Assembly: GCA_030597775.1 (NCBI GenBank)
Contig: JAUVRF010000162.1
Span: 1-5,235, forward strand
DNA length: 5,235 nucleotides
Source of the DNA: Methanobacteriota archaeon
GTDB taxonomy: Archaea > Thermoplasmatota > DTKX01 > GCA-020343715
Direction: 5' to 3'
In this document: positions 1 through 4,253 of the stretch, piece after piece
How positions within the stretch are numbered: position 1 is the stretch's first letter
Layout of the letters: the number at the start of each line of letters is the position of its first letter
Notes under the pieces: model-generated
The model's database searches: none
The model's input: the letters and a program-made list of their open reading frames with translations, nothing else
Told to the model about the DNA's origin: nothing
Made by a program: the position numbers and the translations under genes

Positions 1-1
1 C

Positions 2-130
2 GAGATCGACGGGACGGTGGGCTACGACAAGATATAGTACCCGGTATGGGCGGACCTCCAGGGGACCTTGACCGATTACATCGAGGAGTGGCCCTGGCCC
101 ATGGAGCACTACAAAGGACCGAATTGGTGA
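2..130 (+). CDS. 3' end of an unidentified protein, with an in-frame TAG at 35-37
   Basis: The frame starting at base 2 reads EIDGTVGYDKI, then TAG at 35-37, then 30 more codons beginning YPVWADLQGTLTDY and ending in GPNW before a TGA at 128-130. Both sides look coding: 10 of 11 codons before the TAG and 25 of 30 after it end in G or C, and the residue mix is protein-like, though tryptophan-rich (four Trp in the last 30). The gene is cut by the window edge and I do not recognise the family. It converges on the aminotransferase, with 12 bases between the two stops. Three readings are possible: the protein ends at the TAG and the rest is a remnant; a nonsense mutation or sequencing error has split it; or the TAG is read through, for example as pyrrolysine. 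The sequence alone cannot decide. That this is coding sequence is fairly secure; the function is unknown. Confidence 0.5.
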
Positions 131-142
131 GGTCCCAACGGA

Positions 143-1219
143 CTACCGGTAGAACTCGCGCACCGCCATGGCCACCGTCTCCACATCCTGGGACGACAGT
201 CCCGGATGCACAGGCAACGACAGCACCTCGTGGGAGAGCCGGGTGGCCACCTCCACGCTCCCCGCCACCCTCGACTTGCCCTCGAGTATCGGGATCTCGG
301 AGACTGGATGCGGGTAGTACACCCCGCAGCCCACCTCACGCTTCCGCATGTGGTCCCAGAGCCCGTCCCGGTCCTCCGACCTTATGGTGTACTGGTGGAA
401 CACGTGCTCCGCCCAGGACGCCGTCGTCGGGGTCCGGACCACGTCCTCCAGGAACTCGGTGAGGGTCTCGGCGTTCATCCGGCGGGCGGTGTTGAAGCCC
501 TCCAGCGTGCCCAGCTGCACCAGGCCGATGGCCGCCTCGATGTCGGTCATCCGCGAGTTGTAGCCCAGCATCCTGTACTGGTAGGGGCCAGCAAGGCCGT
601 GCTGGCGCAGCATCCGCAGCCGCTCGGCCACCTCGGGTGTGGAGGTGGTCACCGCGCCCCCCTCGCCCGTGGTCATGTTCTTGGTGGGATAGAAGGAGAA
701 GCACCCGACCTCGCCGACGGAGCCCGTCCGCCGGTCCTTCCACCGGGCGCCATGGGACTGGGCGGCGTCCTCCACCAGGTCCAGGTCCCGTTCCTGGCAG
801 ATGTCCAGCAGCGGCCCCATGTCCGCGGGATGGCCATAGAGATGGACGGGCATGATGGCCTTGGTCTTCCGGGTGACCGCCGCCTCGGCGGCCACCGGGT
901 CCATGCAGAACGTCTCCTCTTCCACATCCACGATGACCGGCTCCGCGCCCGTCATCATCACCGCTGTGGCGGTGGCCACGAACGTGAAGGCGGGGATGAT
1001 CACCTCGGAGTTGGGGCCCACGCCGATGGCCAGCAGGGCCAGTCGGATGGCCTCGGTGCCAGACGCGACCGCCACCGCGTGCTCGACTCCCATGAAGTCG
1101 GCGAAGGCCTCCTCGAAGGCCGCCACCCGGGGCCCCTGGGCCAGCATGCCAGAGGCCAGCACCTCCTGGACGACCTTCTGCTCCTCGGGGCCGATGTGGG
1201 GCTGGGCGATGGGGATCAT
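143..1219 (-). CDS. DegT/DnrJ/EryC1/StrS family PLP-dependent sugar aminotransferase
   Basis: A 358-residue protein of normal length for this fold-type I aminotransferase family, which transfers an amino group, usually from glutamate, onto a keto-sugar nucleotide in the cytoplasm to make amino sugars for surface glycans. Visible landmarks in order: N-terminal IPIAQPHIG (2-10); SGTEAI (53-58), the cofactor-phosphate loop; VIIPAFTFVATATAV (73-87); VEDAAQSHGA (149-158), with Asp151 expected to contact the PLP pyridine nitrogen; FSFYPTKNMTTGEGG (174-188), with Lys180 as the Schiff-base lysine; GYNSRMTDIEAAIG (219-232); and a C-terminal GVYYPHPVSEIP segment (299-310) like the substrate-binding end of the family. 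The ATG at 1219 is preceded by GAGGTG, a short-spaced ribosome-binding site, and gives the usual family N-terminus. The stop is TAG. Which sugar it acts on cannot be told, because no other nucleotide-sugar gene lies in the window. Family assignment is very secure; the substrate is unknown. Confidence 0.95.
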   Translation of the reverse strand: MIPIAQPHIGPEEQKVVQEVLASGMLAQGPRVAAFEEAFADFMGVEHAVAVASGTEAIRLALLAIGVGPNSEVIIPAFTFVATATAVMMTGAEPVIVDVEEETFCMDPVAAEAAVTRKTKAIMPVHLYGHPADMGPLLDICQERDLDLVEDAAQSHGARWKDRRTGSVGEVGCFSFYPTKNMTTGEGGAVTTSTPEVAERLRMLRQHGLAGPYQYRMLGYNSRMTDIEAAIGLVQLGTLEGFNTARRMNAETLTEFLEDVVRTPTTASWAEHVFHQYTIRSEDRDGLWDHMRKREVGCGVYYPHPVSEIPILEGKSRVAGSVEVATRLSHEVLSLPVHPGLSSQDVETVAMAVREFYR

Positions 1220-1260
1220 CGCACCTCGATTGCCTTTCCCGGCTTAGACCTTTGCGCCGC

Positions 1261-1285
1261 GATTCCCATAAATATCACTGGAATC
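1261..1285 (-). promoter_or_regulatory. Probable promoter of the aminotransferase, bracketed by an inverted repeat
   Basis: On the minus strand ATATTTAT (1268-1275) resembles an archaeal TATA box. Its centre is about 52 bases upstream of the aminotransferase ATG, which predicts a transcript start near 1245 and a leader of about 25 bases containing the GAGGTG site. The box sits in a 13-base spacer between GATTCC (1261-1266) and GGAATC (1280-1285), a perfect 6-bp inverted repeat, so it may double as an operator. TTCC (1301-1304) and GGAA (1311-1314) occur again just upstream. Other AT-rich alternatives exist around 1300-1320. Confidence 0.4.
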
Positions 1286-1328
1286 CCAAGTGGTTTGATT
1301 TTCCAATTTAGGAATTAAAAGCGTGAGC

Positions 1329-1391
1329 CTTAAATATGGCATGTCATTTATGGGTTGACTGGATAGAGGATGCAGGGGTCCCTAAATATCC
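1329..1391 (+). promoter_or_regulatory. Two TATA-like boxes upstream of the hexapeptide-repeat gene
   Basis: CTTAAATATGG (1329-1339) and CCTAAATATCC (1381-1391) are near-identical archaeal TATA-like boxes, 52 bases apart, on the plus strand. They predict transcript starts near 1360 and 1411. The second fits better with a coding frame that becomes convincing from about 1470. The rest of the 1220-1472 gap shows nothing else I can name apart from the divergent promoter described separately. A short ATG-started stretch at 1370 lies in another frame and carries no family signal. Confidence 0.35.
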
Positions 1392-1472
1392 GTTGTCTGC
1401 CCTCCTGGAGGGCTCTGGGACCCTTAACCAAGACCACTCTACCCCCACCTGCCCCCAAGGACGGTATCTACC

Positions 1473-1655
1473 CTGACCACCGGAGACGCGAAGCGCAGCG
1501 AGGACAGCAAAGGTGTTCCCAGCGCAGCCCAGGTCGGCGAGGCCGCCAAGAAGCGGAAGGTCGAGAGGCCCAGGTCGTCCTCGAAGGGGGACGGCTTCAT
1601 CGCCGCTGGTGCCCACGTCAATGGCAGGGCCCACACCGTCGTCCGGCTCCAGACC
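1473..1655 (+). other. Probable N-terminal coding extension of the repeat gene, without a canonical start
   Basis: The frame of the downstream repeat gene stays open back to 1428 (previous stop TAA at 1425). From about 1473 it has a strong coding signature: about 53 of 61 codons end in G or C. The peptide is hydrophilic and Lys/Arg/Glu-rich, starting LTTGDAKRSEDSKG and including AAKKRKVERPRSSSKGDG and AHVNGR/AHTVVR segments. There is no in-frame ATG, GTG or TTG before GTG 1656. The CTG at 1473 is one base from ATG and would give TTGDAKRSEDSKG after the initiator. Alternatives are a one-base insertion in the C runs near 1442-1456, which would join the ATG-started frame at 1370, or an eroded gene. 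Confidence 0.5.
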
Positions 1656-2075
1656 GTGGCCCACTCGTCACTCAAGGGCAGGGTCGCGAGAGCCGTCCGT
1701 GCTTCAAGGCCGGGCGTGGCCGATAGGGGCTCGGGGCTCACCAGGGGTCCCCGAGAGCAGCAGAGGGAGTCCTTTACCACCGGCATGATGTCGGTGAACG
1801 GCCGTGGGCTCACCGGCGGATGGGGCTTGATCAACGGCACCGGCATGGTCCGGGAGGCCGAGCATCACGTCAAGATCGGCCGGTTCAACGGATCTGGCCG
1901 CACCAAGAGCGCCGCCCTGGCCTCCAGGGACGGCATGACCAACGGCTCCGGGTTGACCCAGGGCTCCGGGATGACCAACGGCAACGGCCTGGTCAGGCCC
2001 CCTACGGGACCGCTGCCCCCCAGGGACGTCCCGACGAGGCGTCGCGGCATCGTCCGTCACCTGCTGGGTATCTAG
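1656..2075 (+). CDS. Hydrophilic Gly/Asn-rich hexapeptide-repeat protein (unknown function)
   Basis: GTG 1656 is the first canonical start and gives 139 residues. The true protein probably begins upstream, perhaps at 1473, for about 200 residues. The body is a degenerate six-residue repeat, best preserved as LTGGWG, LINGTG, RFNGSG, MTNGSG, LTQGSG and MTNGNG. It is followed by a Pro/Arg-rich tail containing PPTGPLPPRDVPTRR that ends RHLLGI. There is no signal peptide, membrane segment or catalytic motif, and the protein is basic and low in complexity. From memory, unchecked, longer clean LTNG repeat tracts occur in predicted Thermoplasmata proteins ahead of a membrane helix; here no helix follows. 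The stop is TAG, and the same frame continues open into the next repeat gene. This could be a structural or disordered binding segment, or a decaying member of a repeat family. I do not assign a function. Confidence 0.6.
   Translation: MAHSSLKGRVARAVRASRPGVADRGSGLTRGPREQQRESFTTGMMSVNGRGLTGGWGLINGTGMVREAEHHVKIGRFNGSGRTKSAALASRDGMTNGSGLTQGSGMTNGNGLVRPPTGPLPPRDVPTRRRGIVRHLLGI
1719..2006 (+). repeat. Degenerate 18-base (six-residue) tandem repeat, about 16 units
   Basis: Reading 18-base units from 1719 gives, in one register, ADRGSG, LTRGPR, EQQRES, FTTGMM, SVNGRG, LTGGWG, LINGTG, MVREAE, HHVKIG, RFNGSG, RTKSAA, LASRDG, MTNGSG, LTQGSG, MTNGNG, LVRPPT. The consensus is roughly [L/M/R]-[T/V/I/F]-N-G-x-G. 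At the DNA level ATGACCAACGGC recurs exactly at 1935 and 1971, and GGCTCCGGG at 1944 and 1962. The two best blocks (1791-1844 and 1935-1988) start exactly eight units apart, so the poor units between them are decayed copies rather than unrelated linker. Confidence 0.75.
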
Positions 2076-2130
2076 GCCACATCACGCATTATTGGCATGA
2101 TTCGCCAGAATGGAACACAATCCCACAATG

Positions 2131-2138
2131 TTATAAAG
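2131..2138 (+). promoter_or_regulatory. TATA-like box of the second repeat gene
   Basis: TTATAAAG lies in an AT-richer stretch (2076-2189) where only 18 of 38 codons of the shared open frame end in G or C. It predicts a transcript start near 2160, 20-30 bases before the ATGs at 2181 and 2190. This supports an independent gene rather than continuous translation from the first repeat gene. Confidence 0.45.
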
Positions 2139-2189
2139 GAGCCATTATCTCTGTTCGCCCGACAGGCTCTGTCAGAAGGGATGCGTTCG

Positions 2190-2459
2190 ATGGCCGGTAC
2201 TGAACACCGTAACCGGAACCGCCTACGCAAGGGGGGCGGGGGATTGGTGAGCGATGATGGTCTCACCAACGGTGCCGAAGGGCCCTCGAAGGCCATGGAG
2301 GTCGATGTGGGCCTCATCAACGGCCTTCCCAACGATGGGGCACGTTCCCGGACCGGATCGCGTCCGCTCTTTGGTCGGCTGAAGAGAAAGAGAAGGGCCG
2401 CCCGCGAGGCGCTGGAACGCAAGGCGCGCGAACCGTTGCCTGGCGCGGGCGATGAATGA
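2190..2459 (+). CDS. Small basic protein with LTNG/LING motifs (unknown function)
   Basis: From ATG 2190 the protein has 89 residues. ATG 2181 in the same frame is an alternative, and ATG 2097 is unlikely because it lies upstream of the TATA-like box. AAGGG at 2176-2180, nine bases before ATG 2190, may act as a ribosome-binding site. The N-terminus is Arg/Asn-rich (GTEHRNRNRLRKGGGG). The middle carries LVSDDG-LTNGAE and, 17 codons after LTNG, LINGLP, matching the consensus of the upstream repeat gene. The C-terminus is a highly basic helix-like tail (FGRLKRKRRAAREALERKA). There is no membrane segment or known domain. Arginine is coded mainly by CGN (about 11 of 14), unlike the AGG-rich neighbours, which may indicate a different history. 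It converges on the next gene with a 10-base gap. The shared motif and tandem position suggest duplication or fission of one ancestral repeat gene. Function unknown. Confidence 0.55.
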   Translation: MAGTEHRNRNRLRKGGGGLVSDDGLTNGAEGPSKAMEVDVGLINGLPNDGARSRTGSRPLFGRLKRKRRAAREALERKAREPLPGAGDE

Positions 2460-2469
2460 GGCCAGAGGC

Positions 2470-2733
2470 CTACTTCATGATCTTGTGGATCTTCTCCTCG
2501 ATGCTACCGTCGGCCTTGGTGTCGATCTTGGCAAGGTAGTTCTTCTGCCTGACGACCCGGGTCCAATCTGCATCGCCCTTCTTGCTGGGCATCCTGAGCA
2601 GTACGGTCCCGGTACCATCGGGGAACTTGAGGAGCATGACGGACTGACCATTGTCGATCAGGTACTCTCGGGCCTCTATGGCCTTTATAAAGTCTTGCTT
2701 GAGCTTCTTCGGTTCTCTCTTCTTTCTCGGCAT
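2470..2733 (-). CDS. Small basic hypothetical protein (87 aa)
   Basis: The protein starts MPRKKREPKKLKQDFIKA from ATG 2733. A TTG two codons upstream (2739) is possible but would nearly reach the predicted transcript start. The Lys/Arg-rich N-terminus is followed by a helix-like stretch (IKAIEAREYLIDNG), two strand-like stretches around QSVMLLKFPDGTGTVLLRMP (about 30-49), a loop with GDADWTRVVRQKNY, and a C-terminal helix rich in Lys and Glu (SIEEKIHKIMK). There is no membrane segment, signal peptide or cysteine. The compact alpha-beta pattern with a basic tail would suit a nucleic-acid- or ribosome-associated protein, but I recognise no family and propose no function. It has its own strong promoter and appears to be transcribed alone. 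The stop is TAG. That it is a gene is supported by the promoter, the codon pattern and the balanced composition. Confidence 0.8.
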   Translation of the reverse strand: MPRKKREPKKLKQDFIKAIEAREYLIDNGQSVMLLKFPDGTGTVLLRMPSKKGDADWTRVVRQKNYLAKIDTKADGSIEEKIHKIMK

Positions 2734-2766
2734 AATCAAACACCTGTCCCGCTCATTGTTCTTTGA

Positions 2767-2782
2767 ATTAATAAACCTTTTC
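2767..2782 (-). promoter_or_regulatory. Promoter of the 87-aa gene: TATA-like box with purine-rich upstream element
   Basis: On the minus strand GAAAAGG (2776-2782), resembling a TFB recognition element, directly precedes TTTATTAAT (2767-2775), a good archaeal TATA box. Its centre is about 38 bases upstream of ATG 2733, predicting a leader of only about 10-15 bases. Confidence 0.55.
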
Positions 2783-3051
2783 GCATATTTTGTAAGATCT
2801 AAATAAAATCCGCTAGACCTAAATCAACCTTTCGAGCCGATATGGGAATGTCGGACCATATCGTACTTGCTGCTCTCCTGGTACCGCGATATATCCTCAG
2901 GGTTGGCCCCCCTATGAAAAGCTGCACATAACGATAAGCCGAGCCAGGAGCCCTGGTACCTAAACCGAACATATGTCCAGATACCATACCGTTACCCCGC
3001 CCGCTCCCCAAATGGGATATCTCGATATATTGTCCAGAACCTCTGCCGACG
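2778..3051. other. AT-rich intergenic stretch with no convincing protein gene
   Basis: This gap between the 87-aa gene and the end of the archaeosortase gene has several ATAT-type boxes (for example GATATATC at 2888-2895 and TCGATATATTG at 3022-3032). It also carries a direct repeat CCTGGTACC (2877-2885 and 2952-2960) and the inverted repeat listed separately. A TTG-started minus-strand frame from 3011 exists, but its composition and codon pattern are not gene-like. No tRNA- or rRNA-like segment is apparent. It may hold a small RNA or regulatory sites. Confidence 0.5.
2838..2863. repeat. Perfect 8-bp inverted repeat, 10-base loop
   Basis: CGATATGG (2838-2845) and CCATATCG (2856-2863) are exact reverse complements around a 10-base spacer. 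It could be an RNA stem-loop or the operator of a dimeric regulator. On the minus strand GATATATC (2888-2895) is placed so that a transcript would begin at about the edge of this stem, and a T-rich stretch follows at about 2800-2810. Confidence 0.5.
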
Positions 3052-4116
3052 TCAAACGGTGGGCGAGGGACCGTCGCCCCTCGCGGCCTCGGCGGCCTGC
3101 TCCTTGAAGAACCATCGGAACAGCAGCCACCAGAACAGCGCGATCCACGCCATGTAGATGAGCCATCCCACGTTGGCGTGGGCCCAGAGCAGGGCGTCCG
3201 ACCCGTAGTAGTGGCCCACCATGACTATCAGGAACATGCGGAACAGGTTCGCCAGGTAGGCCGCTAGGATGCCCATGCCAAGGAACCACTTGAGCCGCGA
3301 GTCCCAACGGGTGAACTCGGTGCCCACGAAGGCCAGGAAGGCGGCGGTGAAGATGGCGAAGCTGTACACCCCCGAGCAGGAGGTGGCGATGAGCAGGGAG
3401 ATCTGGTCCCCCTCGGCGGTCAGGAAGGTGATGGTGATGCCGTCGATGGTCGATGATACACCGGCCAGGCCCAGCATGCCGTCCACCGGCTTGGCCAGCA
3501 GGTACTCCGAGTAGGCCGAGATGCCCGCGGAGGAGGCCAGATTGCCGACCGCAGCGCGCTCGATGAGCACGGGCACCAGGAGCAGGAAGGAGAGGGAGAA
3601 CAGGAACACGAAGGTGAACTCCCGCTCACGACCGTAATCGGATGGGATCCAGTTGTACGCCACCAGGTAGATCCCCACCATCATGGCCAGCCAGTCGTAG
3701 GTGAGGAACTCGGTGGAGCCGGTGAGGACCAGGTTCCAGACGATGACCATGATGATGATGGCGATGCCGAAGACCGGGAAGAGGGGCACCAGGCGTCCGC
3801 CCAGGGTCACCTTGTCGATGAAACGCTGGGCCAGGGTGTTCTCGACCTCCTCCTCGCCCTTGGCCAGGCGCATCACCATGTCGCGGGCGGCCTTGGCCTT
3901 GGCGTCCTCGTCGATGGGACGGCTCAACACCTCCCGGGGCAGGTACCGGTAGATGAAGTACAGACCGCCCACGGTCATCAGCAGGCCGATCAGGCGCATC
4001 CACCAGTACGTGGCCACCAGCTTGTTGGACGTGATCACCAGGGCCAGGCCCTGGAAGGTCACCACCAGGCCTAGGAGGAGAAGAAGGTATTCCCGGGAGG
4101 ATGGTTGCTGGTCCAC
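3052..4116 (-). CDS. Archaeosortase (exosortase/archaeosortase family transmembrane cysteine transpeptidase)
   Basis: A 354-residue multi-pass membrane protein. Members of this family recognise short C-terminal sorting signals on exported proteins and cleave them, in some cases linking the new end to a lipid. The expected motifs are in order: ATSCSGVYS (244-252) with the probable nucleophile Cys247; NLFRMF (290-295) with Arg293; and HANVGW (313-318) with His313. They lie in or next to membrane segments at roughly 239-264, 276-300 and 315-336. Further hydrophobic segments are at about 10-30, 38-58, 112-132, 139-157 and 166-185. A charged cytoplasmic-type loop (about 60-108, including AKGEEEVENTLAQR) separates the first two helices from the core and looks like an added N-terminal module. 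GTG 4116 is chosen because a TATA-like box lies 25 bases upstream, implying a leaderless transcript. No substrate with a sortase-type tail is in the window. Family assignment is strong; the subtype is unassigned. Confidence 0.9.
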   Translation of the reverse strand: MDQQPSSREYLLLLLGLVVTFQGLALVITSNKLVATYWWMRLIGLLMTVGGLYFIYRYLPREVLSRPIDEDAKAKAARDMVMRLAKGEEEVENTLAQRFIDKVTLGGRLVPLFPVFGIAIIIMVIVWNLVLTGSTEFLTYDWLAMMVGIYLVAYNWIPSDYGREREFTFVFLFSLSFLLLVPVLIERAAVGNLASSAGISAYSEYLLAKPVDGMLGLAGVSSTIDGITITFLTAEGDQISLLIATSCSGVYSFAIFTAAFLAFVGTEFTRWDSRLKWFLGMGILAAYLANLFRMFLIVMVGHYYGSDALLWAHANVGWLIYMAWIALFWWLLFRWFFKEQAAEAARGDGPSPTV

Positions 4117-4136
4117 GCTGAACGATAGAATACTGG

Positions 4137-4145
4137 TATATATTA
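4137..4145 (-). promoter_or_regulatory. TATA-like box of the archaeosortase gene
   Basis: TAATATATA on the minus strand is centred at 4141, 25 bases before the first base of GTG 4116. This puts the predicted transcript start at or next to the start codon and so decides the start. Confidence 0.6.
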
Positions 4146-4153
4146 AGTGTCTG

Positions 4154-4200
4154 CCCCAGGTTGCCTGGTGGGGAACATGGGTTCGGCACGTCCACCCACC
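4154..4200. repeat. Overlapping inverted repeats in the divergent archaeosortase/nucleotidyltransferase promoter region
   Basis: CCAGG (4156-4160) and CCTGG (4164-4168) form a short 5-bp inverted repeat with a 3-base loop. GGTGGG (4167-4172) is the exact reverse complement of CCCACC (4195-4200). They lie between the two divergent genes, upstream of both TATA-like boxes, and could be regulator-binding sites. Short repeats of this size can arise by chance. Confidence 0.3.
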
Positions 4201-4211
4201 ACCTCACAGGA

Positions 4212-4244
4212 TTGATATAGGGGGAGATGCATGTTGGAGATGGT
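4212..4244 (+). promoter_or_regulatory. Weak promoter and ribosome-binding site of the winged-helix/nucleotidyltransferase gene
   Basis: TTGATATAGG (4212-4221) is a modest TATA-like box predicting a transcript start near 4241, just before ATG 4254 and after ATG 4227. GGAGATGGTG (4235-4244), nine bases before ATG 4254, resembles a ribosome-binding site. Both favour the later start. A better TATA match, GATATATAA (4262-4270), lies inside the coding start and has no suitable start codon at the right distance. Confidence 0.35.
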
Positions 4245-4253
4245 GTACCGAAA

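Noticed and set aside
206..1318. Long plus-strand open frame opposite the aminotransferase
   Set aside because: It is a GC-rich antisense shadow with His/Gly/Arg-rich low-complexity translation. The minus strand encodes a clear aminotransferase with all its motifs.
1935..1988. Short direct DNA repeats that might suggest a CRISPR or iteron array
   Set aside because: The repeats are 18-base units in codon register with no spacers, and they are explained by the repeated peptide.
1704..2060. Minus-strand frames through the hexapeptide-repeat region, which also show periodic Gly/Val/Pro patterns
   Set aside because: Any 18-base repeat is periodic in all frames. The plus strand has the clean NG motif, the upstream coding signal and the TATA-like boxes.
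2799..3011. Minus-strand TTG-started frame of 70 residues with a GSGRGNGMVSG start that recalls the Gly/Asn repeats
   Set aside because: The start is weak, the codon pattern is not gene-like, several TATA-like boxes lie inside it, and there is no repeat periodicity beyond the first few residues.
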